Shown: positions 1 to 6,552, numbered from the stretch's first letter. The stretch is DNA of 30,797 nucleotides from DASZBR01 sp033763845 (GCA_033763845.1 JANRJR010000064.1:1-30797), one strand, 5' to 3'. The notes: generated by a model not told the origin, from the letters alone. Numbers and translations are program-made.

Positions 1-51
1 AATCGCCAAAACAAATTCATTTAGCCTTTCTTCATAGGTCTCATTTGACAT
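1..51 (-). CDS. Duplicate 5' end of the 164-residue unknown protein (partial, artefact of linearisation)
   Basis: This is the first 17 codons of the gene annotated at 30213-30707, present again because the terminal repeat is written at both ends. The start codon is the ATG read on the minus strand from base 51, preceded by a GGAGG ribosome site. It should not be counted as a separate gene. Confidence 0.9.
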   Translation of the reverse strand, partial: MSNETYEERLNEFVLAI

Positions 52-65
52 AACTTACCTCCACT

Positions 66-137
66 TTAACTAATTAAATTATAGCGTTTTTGTTGATACG
101 TTACTTCAGCCCCTGGTTTAAGAATTAATTCAGCCAT
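66..137 (-). pseudogene. 23-codon open frame resembling the start of a TniA/TnsB-type transposase (relic)
   Basis: Read on the minus strand, an ATG at 137 with a GAGG ribosome site (about 142-146) opens a 23-codon frame: MAELILKPGAEV then TYQQKRYNLIS, then TAA. The pattern of a loop, a Tyr, and a basic residue followed by Tyr-hydrophobic is like the first beta-strands of Mu/TniA/TnsB transposases, which usually continue for 500 or more residues. Here it stops just before the ribosome site of the next gene. The same bases recur at 30722-30793 in the terminal repeat. The neighbouring direct repeats at 153-210 support a transposon-end reading. The frame is too short for certainty and could be a chance ORF or a leader peptide. 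Confidence 0.35.
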
Positions 138-152
138 TTCGCCTCTGCCGTT

Positions 153-210
153 CATTGAAATCGACTATGGCAAAAATTGAAATGCACTTTGACAAATGAA
201 AATAACGTCA
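153..210. repeat. Three degenerate ~21-bp direct repeats, possible transposase-binding sites
   Basis: ATTGAAATCGACTATGG (from 154), ATTGAAATGCACTTTGA (from 176) and ATGAAAATAACGTCAA (from 196) line up as three direct repeats about 20-22 bp apart. They lie just upstream of the transposase-like open frame at 66-137. Multiple direct repeats of about 20 bp next to the transposase gene are the known layout of Tn7- and Tn5053-family ends. The assignment is an inference. The outer tip would be near base 210 (minus strand TGACGTT...). Confidence 0.35.
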
Positions 211-294
211 AGCCGCCTGATTTTTATTAAGAATTAATGCTAAATTGATGCCGAAATGGTGCAACCAGGCAGATCTAAGGATTTGCGTAACAGA

Positions 295-324
295 TTGTTA
301 AGCGTATCTTGGTAGGCTTATGCT
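295..324 (+). promoter_or_regulatory. Candidate promoter for the first ankyrin gene
   Basis: TTGTTA at 295-300 and TATGCT at 319-324 are 18 bp apart and lie 17 bp ahead of the start codon at 341. Both boxes are imperfect, so this is a modest call. Upstream, 211-294 shows nothing recognisable. Confidence 0.4.
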
Positions 325-340
325 AATTTAGAGGCTCTCT

Positions 341-715
341 ATGTCCAGCGAAAACATTGAAATGCTTGTCCAGTTAGCGACATTAGGACAAATCCGCGCG
401 CTTAAAGAGTTATTGTGCGCTCATCGCGATATCAATGTAAATCTCAAAAACGAAGATGGTAATCTTGCTGTAGTTGAGGCCGCTAGACGTAATAATCCCG
501 AAATGGTCAGATTATTAGTACAGTACGGTGCGGATCTCAGTGCTAAAGATGCGATGGGGCGTGAAGTTAAAGGTTGGGCAAAAAAATACAATAACGAGGA
601 AATATTGTCGTTATTTAATCAAAAAAGTTTTGAAAATGATCAGATGGAAACAAAAATCGATAAAAATAAAGTTAATAATGGAAAATCCTCTCCGCCAATC
701 GTTTCGTGTAAATAA
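341..715 (+). CDS. Short ankyrin-repeat protein (124 aa)
   Basis: The protein consists mainly of ankyrin-type helix-turn-helix units at about residues 5-95, including NNPEMVRLLVQYGADLSAKD, where the spaced Leu-Leu and Gly-Ala-Asp are the ankyrin signature. A conserved GWAKKYNNEEIL segment follows and the tail is polar and basic. There is no signal peptide or membrane segment. Ankyrin repeats bind other proteins and in Legionellales are common in proteins delivered into host cells; that role is inference here. It is a paralogue of the gene at 1061-1495 and of the decayed copy at 763-990, so the block grew by tandem duplication. A GAGG ribosome site lies at 331-334. Confidence 0.8.
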   Translation: MSSENIEMLVQLATLGQIRALKELLCAHRDINVNLKNEDGNLAVVEAARRNNPEMVRLLVQYGADLSAKDAMGREVKGWAKKYNNEEILSLFNQKSFENDQMETKIDKNKVNNGKSSPPIVSCK

Positions 716-762
716 TTTTTAGGAAACTACTTTTATTTAAACCTTAGGTGTCATTGAGACAG

Positions 763-990
763 ATGGTTTTTCGCAATGTGCATCGACTTTTAAAATTTAT
801 TGTAGATCATGAGGTACTACTTGAATAGAAAGACGGTTTAGGTCTTACCGATTACGAGGTTCGCTAAAAAAAATACGACAATAGAGAGATGATTCACTTT
901 ATTGAAAAAACCATAGCTTCTTCAGAGGCTTTTTCTGAAAATGTAACCTCTAAAAAAGCTAATACCCCATATTTTTACGGCATTTTTTGA
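763..990 (+). pseudogene. Decayed third ankyrin copy
   Basis: Translating from the ATG at 763 gives RNVHRLLKFIVDHEVLLE, a stop, KDGLGLTDYEVR, a second stop, then KKYDNREMIHFIEK and a tail. This lines up with the neighbour at 1061-1495 (LRLLVDHG..., KDGRGRTVMGWAKKHNNVDMI) across the whole segment. The two in-frame stops and the loss of the N-terminal third mark it as a broken paralogue between two intact ones. Its third ankyrin-tail segment is still recognisable, so the decay is recent or the family evolves fast. Confidence 0.75.
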
Positions 991-1060
991 AAAATTTACC
1001 CACATGTGGTATCATTAAGTAGTGATTCTTTTTCTGCGTTTGATTTTTATGGAGTGTGTT

Positions 1061-1495
1061 ATGTCTCATGAAAAAAATCCCAATATACCGATAACTACGC
1101 TGCTTGACGTTGTTATGTCTGGCCAAATTGATACCCTTAAGAAGGTCTTGGCTGAGTGTGCACAAAGAAAGCTTAAAATCGACCTTAATGAGCAAGACGA
1201 CTTCGGAAACTTTCTTACGATTCTAGCCGCACAGCTAAACAATTTATCGCTTTTAAGGCTTCTAGTAGACCATGGTGCGGCTTCTAGTCTTAGCCTGGAT
1301 TTTAAAGATGGCCGCGGTCGAACCGTTATGGGTTGGGCTAAGAAGCATAATAATGTTGATATGATAGCCTATATTGAAAAAGTGCTGGCTGATTTACCAT
1401 CGGATAAGTTTGAAAACGCTGTTTTTCCTAAACCCTTGTCCGCTGAATTATTGGCAAAAAGCCCTGTGGTGAAATCTCCGATAAAAGGCCATTAA
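1061..1495 (+). CDS. Short ankyrin-repeat protein (144 aa)
   Basis: This is a paralogue of the 341-715 product. Two or three ankyrin units cover about residues 10-115 (SLLRLLVDHGAASSLSLDF, then KDGRGRTVMGWAKKHNNVDM), followed by a proline- and lysine-rich tail. The ATG at 1061 is chosen because GGAG at 1051-1054 sits six bases ahead of it and the resulting MSHEK start matches MSSEN of the paralogue. The frame is open upstream to 1022 but that start has no ribosome site. A scaffold or host-directed binding role is possible but not shown. It ends 25 bp from the end of the convergent gene at 1521-2822. Confidence 0.8.
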   Translation: MSHEKNPNIPITTLLDVVMSGQIDTLKKVLAECAQRKLKIDLNEQDDFGNFLTILAAQLNNLSLLRLLVDHGAASSLSLDFKDGRGRTVMGWAKKHNNVDMIAYIEKVLADLPSDKFENAVFPKPLSAELLAKSPVVKSPIKGH

Positions 1496-1520
1496 TCCAG
1501 TAGATTTTCCAATCTGCACA

Positions 1521-2822
1521 TCATTTGCCTCTTGGGCTCATTTTTTGCTGTTCCGCTATTTCCTTATATTCACTTGGGTCACACGCGAAGAGTTCTAAAA
1601 ATAGCTGTTCTCCTCGTTCCCCATGTATGAGGATAGCATCCATCACTGCTTTCAATAGATGAGGGTTTTCCATTTTCACTTTTTCTATAAAGTCTTTGAT
1701 CACCCTTTTTTCAAAAGGACTCGAAATTTCAATTAACAGATTATGCGCTTTAGAGTCATCGTAAGGGTCATCGCTGTGGTTGGTTAATGGGCCGGCATGT
1801 TTTTGTACCGCATTAGCAAAACAATTATAATCACAGAGAGCGTCTCCTACCTGTACTGAAGGTAATTGTTTTAAATCTTTTTCCGTTTCTCTTAATGCTG
1901 CTGCAAGCGCGTTATCATTTGCTGCCCATGACATATTTATTGCCGTTGCAACGCATCTAGTGATTCTATACGCCTCTTTGTTTTCCAGGGTTGCTAAATA
2001 TACGACTTGAGGATTTTTACTTTGGGGGTAAAGAATTTTTTTGGCTGTTAATCCTATTTTTTCTAGTGCGACTACAAAGTCTTTAGAATAAATTGAATTT
2101 TTTTGAGTTTTTTCGGTTTTCGTATCATTTTCCTTATGATCCAATGCATGTGTTTTGCAGTATTGTATGTGAACATCTCCTAGGATATGAGAAAATTGGC
2201 TTCCCGGTGAAGTATAAACGGCTGTGTACACTATTTTATTATGTGCCGAAACATATTCATTGAGTTTGTCATAATAACTAGCATTGAGCGCATCACTTTG
2301 TTCACCTCTTCCAAACGTTTCACTGTATAAAAGCTCAAAATCAAAAATTTTTGTATTACTATCCATTTGTAGATGTCGCCTATTTCGATTTTCAACGCAA
2401 ATGATGGCATGAGTTTTTATCATGTCTGCGTTGCTCCCACGCGCTTCTAAAAACTGCAAATATGCTTTTTCATCTGGGCTAAGACTCGGTTTTAGATAAA
2501 AATCTTCGATTCTTACATCTTCTTCATTGCGTAATTCGGGATTGTCTCTGATAAATTTATTAAATTCTCTAAAATAATATTCCTTTAGGTATTTATATGT
2601 AGGATTTTCATAACCACTTTTTTCATCATCCCATCTCGGGATCAGTAAGACTGAAATAACTATTTCTGGTGCTTGGCGAGCTGCTTTTACTGCCTCAGTC
2701 GTTAATTTAGTTTTTATGAGAGCAATATTCGGTATTTCACCCATAGCAGCATTTAGCGATTTCCGGACATCCTGCTCCGCACCATACAAAGTGATTGTTA
2801 CCCTATCTCGTGGCTCTTCCAT
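1521..2822 (-). CDS. Unknown 433-aa protein
   Basis: I do not recognise this family. The protein is soluble-looking with mixed charge and has no signal peptide, membrane segment or repeats. An N-terminal region (about 1-75) of alternating beta and helix (RVTITLYGAEQDV..., PEIVISVLLIPRW) is followed by a charged segment with several Tyr/Phe. A middle part contains SPGSQFSHILGDVHIQYC, and the C-terminal part is helical. A Cys/His-rich stretch (residues about 215-235 and 325-335) could hold catalytic or metal ligands, but no known motif fits. AAGGAG sits eight bases before the ATG. The position beside ankyrin genes suggests accessory cargo, possibly a host-directed protein. Confidence 0.7.
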   Translation of the reverse strand: MEEPRDRVTITLYGAEQDVRKSLNAAMGEIPNIALIKTKLTTEAVKAARQAPEIVISVLLIPRWDDEKSGYENPTYKYLKEYYFREFNKFIRDNPELRNEEDVRIEDFYLKPSLSPDEKAYLQFLEARGSNADMIKTHAIICVENRNRRHLQMDSNTKIFDFELLYSETFGRGEQSDALNASYYDKLNEYVSAHNKIVYTAVYTSPGSQFSHILGDVHIQYCKTHALDHKENDTKTEKTQKNSIYSKDFVVALEKIGLTAKKILYPQSKNPQVVYLATLENKEAYRITRCVATAINMSWAANDNALAAALRETEKDLKQLPSVQVGDALCDYNCFANAVQKHAGPLTNHSDDPYDDSKAHNLLIEISSPFEKRVIKDFIEKVKMENPHLLKAVMDAILIHGERGEQLFLELFACDPSEYKEIAEQQKMSPRGK

Positions 2823-2976
2823 GGGAAGCTCCTTAATAACTTATCCTCAAGTCCTCTTCATAATATAGTACATTTTTGGAAGACTAGTGAAAAAAGACCG
2901 GTAAAAGATCGGTGATTTGGTGAGATCGGCGCTTAATGCCGGAGAATAAAAAGGTGCTATTAAGAAATAAAGTGGC

Positions 2977-3150
2977 TTATTCAGTTGAGGGCTCTTTTTT
3001 TTGATTCTTTTGGCTCCACTTTTTAGAGCAGTCCTCGCTACAAAAATGGCCCTTGTGATCATCGATGGTAATTACTTTTGACCATAGAACCCATGAAAAA
3101 CAGTTGCCACACGAATAATGCGGGCCTGGGTCGTTTAGCTTATTTGTCAT
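2977..3150 (-). CDS. Small zinc-finger protein (57 aa)
   Basis: The minus-strand ATG at 3150 follows a good ribosome site (AGGAGTAAGGA) and opens a 57-codon frame with CGNC at residues 14-17 and HFCSEDC at 35-41. Together these form a Cys2-Cys2 zinc knuckle of the TRASH/MYM-like type, in which the last pair sits in an F-C-x3-C turn before a short basic helix. The tail is Lys/Gln rich. Such tiny fingers usually bind nucleic acid or protein partners; the target here is unknown. A decayed paralogue lies at 30053-30223. A longer frame on the same strand (2847-3062) overlaps this gene but lacks a ribosome site and motif, so I take it as a shadow. Confidence 0.65.
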   Translation of the reverse strand: MTNKLNDPGPHYSCGNCFSWVLWSKVITIDDHKGHFCSEDCSKKWSQKNQKKEPSTE

Positions 3151-3163
3151 TCCTTACTCCTGC

Positions 3164-3181
3164 TTGCACGAAAACGTGCAA
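3164..3181. other. 7-bp perfect hairpin between higA and the zinc-finger gene
   Basis: TTGCACG, a loop of AAAA, then CGTGCAA form a perfect stem. It lies between the stop of higA and the ribosome site of the zinc-finger gene. No U-tract follows on the minus strand, so it is not a classical terminator. It could be a regulator site or an mRNA-processing stem. Confidence 0.4.
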
Positions 3182-3211
3182 ATAAAATATTAAGTCCTTG
3201 AGCAGCAGTTT

Positions 3212-3517
3212 TTAAGCAAATTTCTCTTTAAATGATAACTTGAAGGGTTTCACTGTATGGTGTTTTTTTCTTGAATGCCAAAGATCCCAATCGCGTTGTA
3301 AGTTCATCCAAAATTCCGGCTCCATTTTTAAAGCTTCAGCAATTGAAAGTGCTGAGTCCGCCGATACACCACGATGTTTACGTACAATTTCGTTTAGACG
3401 AGAGTATGTCCAGCCCAAATGTTCAGCAAACATTTTCTGGTTTATTCCGCTTGGCTCCAAAAACTCTTTTAGGAGCATTTCGCCAGGATGCGTTGGTTCT
3501 CTGTTTGTAGGAATCAT
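3212..3517 (-). CDS. higA: HigA-type antitoxin (XRE helix-turn-helix)
   Basis: The product is 101 residues and starts with the HigA/VapI hallmark REPTHPGEMLLKEFL (6-20). An XRE helix-turn-helix follows at about 25-46 (INQKMFAEHLGWTYSRLNEI), then SIAEALKMEPEFWMNLQRDWDL, typical of plasmid addiction antidotes. It should bind and neutralise HigB and repress the operon through the palindrome at 3821-3844. The start is fixed by a GGGGGA ribosome site just upstream, and the toxin gene ends nine bases before it. Toxin-first order is the usual hig arrangement. Confidence 0.93.
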   Translation of the reverse strand: MIPTNREPTHPGEMLLKEFLEPSGINQKMFAEHLGWTYSRLNEIVRKHRGVSADSALSIAEALKMEPEFWMNLQRDWDLWHSRKKHHTVKPFKLSFKEKFA

Positions 3518-3526
3518 ATTTCCCCC

Positions 3527-3817
3527 TTAATGATAATCAACGATATCTACTAACCAGGCATCCCCATTTTTCCATTGAAAGATGACGCGCCACTGCTTAT
3601 TAATTCGTATGCTCCAAAAGTTAACTAGATCGCCTTTCAGTTTTTCTAAGTGGTTGCCTGGAGGCACTCTTAGCGTTTCTGCGGTCGTAATAGCATTGAG
3701 CTGGTCGAGCAAACGATGCGCTTTGTGGTGTAGATCCTTAGGCAAAGCTCTAGAATGACGGCTACGTGTGCCATGATAGATATCTTCAGCAACTTTACTT
3801 CTAAAGCTCTTAATCAT
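3527..3817 (-). CDS. higB: HigB-type toxin (RelE superfamily mRNA interferase)
   Basis: The 96-residue product matches HigB closely. It opens with MIKSFRSKVAEDIYHG and contains LEKLKGDLVNFWSIRINKQW (58-77) followed by RVIFQWKNGDAWLVDIVDYH, the RelE-like beta-sheet core and C-terminal strand. HigB toxins cut mRNA on the ribosome, and the plasmid copy serves post-segregational killing together with higA. The start codon has no Shine-Dalgarno sequence, and the -10 box ends five bases before it, so the transcript may be leaderless. Confidence 0.93.
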   Translation of the reverse strand: MIKSFRSKVAEDIYHGTRSRHSRALPKDLHHKAHRLLDQLNAITTAETLRVPPGNHLEKLKGDLVNFWSIRINKQWRVIFQWKNGDAWLVDIVDYH

Positions 3818-3820
3818 GAT

Positions 3821-3851
3821 ATATCGTATATCGATATACGATATTTGTCAA
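3821..3851 (-). promoter_or_regulatory. higBA promoter with perfect 24-bp operator palindrome
   Basis: On the minus strand, TTGACA (3846-3851), a 17-bp spacer and TACGAT (3823-3828) form a near-consensus sigma70 promoter. Bases 3821-3844 are a perfect 24-bp palindrome (half-site ATATCGTATATC) covering the spacer and the -10 box, the expected place for a HigA operator. The -35 box overlaps the last codons of the recombinase-like gene. The predicted transcription start falls on or beside the higB ATG. Confidence 0.85.
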
Positions 3852-4759
3852 GTCGATTCACTCAAAAATGCCTTGTATTTTTGAAGTTGTGCTAACGTGG
3901 TAATGCCAGTAATTCTACTGACTTCCTCGAAGGTGTGACCTTCTTTGAGCATATTAAAGATCGCGGTTTGCCTTAAAATGTCAGGCCCATTTTGTTTCTT
4001 GTGAATACCGCATTTTTTTAGCTTCTGCGAAATGCTGTGATAGACAATTTTTCTATTTATAGGGGTTAGCTTTCCAGTTAAAAAATAGTGGGGTGTAACT
4101 TGGCTCCCTAAAAGTTTTTTGCGCACTTCCACCCAAGCTAAGCACGCTTTTTTGCATATTTTTGAGTTTATATTGATCTTTCTTTTCCGGTCACCTCCAC
4201 CCTTCTCTATTGTTATGCACCAGCGTTCAGTATCAATGGAATCAATGGTGAGATTAACAATTTCATATGCATATAATCCGGTAGAAAGAATAAGTACCGC
4301 TATACAATGATTACGTATGGGCAAGAAATTCTCTGATTGGATTTCTGAGTTTAGTTTTGCTTGCTGAGCGTTGGTTAAGATTTCTAATTTTACCTCTTCA
4401 TTTGGCACTTGTGTGTCGATGCGCCTTGGCTGAATCCCCATCTTTTTGTAAGCCACAACCGGATTAGTATTTTCCGGTACAAATCTTTCCTTAACAGCCC
4501 AAGAGAAAAAAATATCTAGCGCCGCTACTCTTTGATTAATAGAGGATGTGGAATAACTTCCCTTATTAGGTTTAATTTGAACAAACCGACTGAATGATTC
4601 ATAAGAAAAATCACTTAATGCCGAAATATTAAATCCAGTCATATAAGCAAATAGGTTTTTAACAATAACCAGATATTGCTCCACAGTCTTCTTAGATAGC
4701 CTGGTTGAATCAGCAGTAAACCATCCTTGAAAGTCGTCGTACAATTTTGAATGGTTCAT
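3848..4759 (-). CDS. Tyrosine-recombinase-like protein with degenerate active site
   Basis: The protein is 303 aa with the two-domain layout of XerC/D-type recombinases: an N-terminal SAM-like core-binding domain (about 1-105) and a C-terminal catalytic domain (about 125-300). Expected catalytic residues are partly gone. The first Arg of TGLRxxE is Tyr163 (TGLYAYEIVNL). The HxxR box reads D260-I-L-R263 with Gln264 in place of the following His. The later His/Trp is Ile286. The beta-strand Lys (Lys186), Arg263 and the Tyr nucleophile (Tyr295) remain. It is therefore probably catalytically poor and may act as a DNA-binding protein, for example at the inverted repeat 4781-4817. A GGAG ribosome site precedes the ATG. 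Confidence 0.8.
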   Translation of the reverse strand: MNHSKLYDDFQGWFTADSTRLSKKTVEQYLVIVKNLFAYMTGFNISALSDFSYESFSRFVQIKPNKGSYSTSSINQRVAALDIFFSWAVKERFVPENTNPVVAYKKMGIQPRRIDTQVPNEEVKLEILTNAQQAKLNSEIQSENFLPIRNHCIAVLILSTGLYAYEIVNLTIDSIDTERWCITIEKGGGDRKRKININSKICKKACLAWVEVRKKLLGSQVTPHYFLTGKLTPINRKIVYHSISQKLKKCGIHKKQNGPDILRQTAIFNMLKEGHTFEEVSRITGITTLAQLQKYKAFLSEST

Positions 4760-4780
4760 TTACATAGCTCCGCTTAAATT

Positions 4781-4817
4781 ATTTATAGGACGAAATATTA
4801 TATTATGTCCTATAAAT
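4781..4817. repeat. Inverted repeat upstream of the recombinase-like gene
   Basis: ATTTATAGGAC (4781-4791) and GTCCTATAAAT (4807-4817) are perfect 11-bp inverted arms around a 15-bp AT-rich centre that contains TATAAT on the minus strand. Eleven-base inverted arms are the size of a Xer half-site, but the spacer is longer than the usual 6-8 bp. It could be a recombinase-binding site or an operator over the promoter of the gene at 3848-4759. The rest of 4818-4960 shows no gene. Confidence 0.6.
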
Positions 4818-5011
4818 AAAAACCACAGACACAAAACCCTCAATCAAAACTCAGAGTTTAATATCGCAAAAAGCTCAAAACCTTTAAGCTAATTAAGGTG
4901 GTGTAGCATTTCTCCCCTGCACTATCAATAAAAACGGATGAAATAGGCGTTTTCGATTCTTTTACGGTGAGATATAATCGTACTAATATTAATCAAAGGA
5001 GGATAATTAAG

Positions 5012-5302
5012 ATGCCTCAGAATGAAATCATTGATCTCAGCAGCAGCGGAAAACGTCTTTTTTATATTAGACGCTTATTAAAGCTTACTCGAGCAGAATT
5101 TTCTCAAAAATGTGGCTTGAATGAAAACACGATTAGCTTTTGGGAAACAGACAGAAATGGCGGTATAACGCTCCCTAATGCAGAAAAAATTGTTAAAGCT
5201 ATTGCCCCACATATAGAATGCTCAGCAGATTGGCTTCTGATAGGCGGGGGCGAAATACCCACTCATTCCTCGTTAACATTTATTGAACTGCCTAAAAATT
5301 AA
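5012..5302 (+). CDS. XRE-family transcriptional regulator (96 aa)
   Basis: A single helix-turn-helix domain spans about residues 14-75: LFYIRRLLKLTRAEFSQKC, then LNENTISFWETDRNGGI, and the SADWLLIGGG that ends many phage-repressor-type XRE domains. There is no C-terminal peptidase or dimerisation domain, so it is a compact repressor-like protein. The ATG at 5012 is preferred over upstream in-frame GTG because of the perfect AAAGGAGG at 4995-5002. TATAAT at 4973-4978 is a likely -10 box. It is divergent from the recombinase-like gene and may control either that gene or the small gene downstream. Confidence 0.85.
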   Translation: MPQNEIIDLSSSGKRLFYIRRLLKLTRAEFSQKCGLNENTISFWETDRNGGITLPNAEKIVKAIAPHIECSADWLLIGGGEIPTHSSLTFIELPKN

Positions 5303-5353
5303 CCAATTTAGTTTAATAGCTAACTGCCTAGCTGAATCTGGTTTATTCACTAG

Positions 5354-5378
5354 ATTATCCACAGAACCTGTGGATAAT
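5354..5378. promoter_or_regulatory. Inverted pair of consensus DnaA boxes / hairpin
   Basis: TTATCCACA at 5355-5363 and its reverse complement TGTGGATAA at 5369-5377 both match the bacterial DnaA-box consensus exactly, separated by five bases. Counted as a hairpin, the arms are 11 bp (5354-5364 and 5368-5378) with a three-base loop. It lies between the XRE gene and the small gene at 5457. Readings: a DnaA-binding site for replication or regulation, or a transcription-terminator stem (the following T-run is weak). Confidence 0.7.
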
Positions 5379-5456
5379 TTGTTGGTGTCGCGAAATGGAA
5401 ATAATTTTCATCATCCTATAAAGTTGCCGCTCTCTTATTGCGGAAAGGAATATCGA

Positions 5457-5663
5457 ATGGATACCAAAAAAGAGTTAGCCAAGCGCATGAGCAACATGGA
5501 AAAAACTGCGAGCGAAATGAAAGCCGACTTTTTAAGTCTTGGAGCCATTTTGGATAGATATGCTGAATTTCTAAAAGAAGAACCCATCTCCCCTTCTGAT
5601 GGTGAAAAATGTGCGCCACAAACACAATCAGCTGATTTTTCAGTTAAAACATTACGAAAATAA
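5457..5663 (+). CDS. Small unknown protein (68 aa)
   Basis: The frame is open from 5283, but the upstream part crosses the DnaA-box palindrome and does not look like protein. The ATG at 5457 has GGAAAGGAA seven to fifteen bases ahead, giving a 68-residue product. Residues 1-45 (KKELAKRMSNMEKTASEMKA, LGAILDRYAEFLKE) are strongly helical with a heptad-like pattern, and the tail is polar. It could be a coiled-coil partner of the XRE regulator, but there is no recognised domain. Confidence 0.55.
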   Translation: MDTKKELAKRMSNMEKTASEMKADFLSLGAILDRYAEFLKEEPISPSDGEKCAPQTQSADFSVKTLRK

Positions 5664-5699
5664 AAATTAAATGTTTGCTCATTTTTTGACGCCCCATTT

Positions 5700-5810
5700 T
5701 TAACGCATCAAATATTCCTCTGAGGTAATACCCATTTCTTTGAGTTTTTCCTGCCTGTATTCTACGGGTGTTAAGCCAGTAGGTTTACCCTTAGCATCAA
5801 AAAAATACAA
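5700..5810 (-). CDS. Possible 36-aa ORF or gene remnant
   Basis: In the gap downstream of the membrane-protein gene, one minus-strand frame reads LYFFDAKGKPTGLTPVEY then RQEKLKEMGITSEEYLMR and stops. The helical EEYL ending looks like genuine protein, similar in style to short C-terminal SHOCT-like helices. The only start is a TTG at 5810 without a ribosome site, so it may be the tail of a lost or frameshifted gene that once continued the reading from the gene at 5819-6457. Confidence 0.35.
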   Translation of the reverse strand: MYFFDAKGKPTGLTPVEYRQEKLKEMGITSEEYLMR

Positions 5811-5818
5811 AACTAAAT

Positions 5819-6457
5819 TTAACCACGAAATAAACGCTCTTTCGCCATTGCTGAAGGTTGATAAATTGTTATTTTTCGTTTCCTACTAATACTACGGAAA
5901 AATTGCATCACAGAGAAACCAAAAGGTCTTTTGTCGTTTTTTGTTGCGTGCTTAGCTGCACTTAATCTTTGACGATTTATTTTTTCCTCTTCTGTGATAG
6001 GAATTTCAGTTGAGAGCAGCTTGAGTGATTTAACAATGGTGTAAGCAGAATTTAACCTTTTTAAATCTCTTTTCGCTGAATGCTCGTACCACAGCTTAGC
6101 CGCGTACGTGAATTCTTTGTCTTTCTTCATGCGCGTATAAGTCGTAAACAGCGTTTTTTCATCTTTCATTTTATTTTGAAGTTCTGACTTTTTTTGATGG
6201 TAGATTTCATCAATCATTTTTTCAGAATCGTTTGCAAGAGCTTCCCCACTCTCTTCAAATTTAAGGTAGCTAGATAAAAGCGCTCTATCAGATTGGTCAG
6301 TATCTTCCAGAAGTATCACTAACGCATCATCAGGCCCCAAACGTTTTTTAGCTTTTTTAACCGCAATGTGCTCTTTGATTTTCTCTATAGCCCAATAAAT
6401 TCCATAGGCCATTCCTCCTGCAATCAATACAGCGGGTACTGCTAATAAGTAAAACAT
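5819..6457 (-). CDS. Membrane-anchored unknown protein (212 aa)
   Basis: A hydrophobic N-terminal helix (residues about 2-24, with a Gly-Gly and no cleavage motif) should anchor the protein in the inner membrane. It is followed by a basic stop-transfer stretch (KKAKKRLG). The rest, about 170 residues, is charged and helical with a Lys/Arg-rich C-terminus that should sit in the cytoplasm. No known domain was recognised. AAGGAG precedes the ATG by ten bases. It follows the OTU gene on the same strand with a 95-bp gap and may be co-transcribed. Confidence 0.65.
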   Translation of the reverse strand: MFYLLAVPAVLIAGGMAYGIYWAIEKIKEHIAVKKAKKRLGPDDALVILLEDTDQSDRALLSSYLKFEESGEALANDSEKMIDEIYHQKKSELQNKMKDEKTLFTTYTRMKKDKEFTYAAKLWYEHSAKRDLKRLNSAYTIVKSLKLLSTEIPITEEEKINRQRLSAAKHATKNDKRPFGFSVMQFFRSISRKRKITIYQPSAMAKERLFRG

Positions 6458-6552
6458 ATTGTCATCTCCTTTTTGAATTAGGTTTTCACTATTAATTAAA
6501 AAATAAAATACTGCATAAATTAATTTTCACTGCTCATGGTGTTACACCGTTT

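Larger units (their letters stand above)
1..141. repeat. Terminal direct repeat, left copy (circle closure)
   Basis: Bases 1-141 are identical to 30657-30797, the last 141 bases of the window. An exact repeat at both ends of a contig is what a de Bruijn assembler leaves when it closes a circle with a k-mer overlap, and the length of 141 fits a commonly used k value. The unique circle would be about 30,656 bp. The repeat cuts through the 5' end of the gene at 30213-30707 and through a 23-codon open frame at 66-137. A genuine terminal redundancy is less likely because the repeat cuts inside a gene. Confidence 0.93.

Noticed and set aside
2847..3062. Open minus-strand frame of 71 codons
   Set aside because: It overlaps the zinc-finger gene in another frame, has no ribosome site and no recognisable domain.
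6538..6548. GGTGT-T-ACACC palindrome after the OTU gene
   Set aside because: Only five-base arms and no T-run, so neither a terminator nor a site can be supported.
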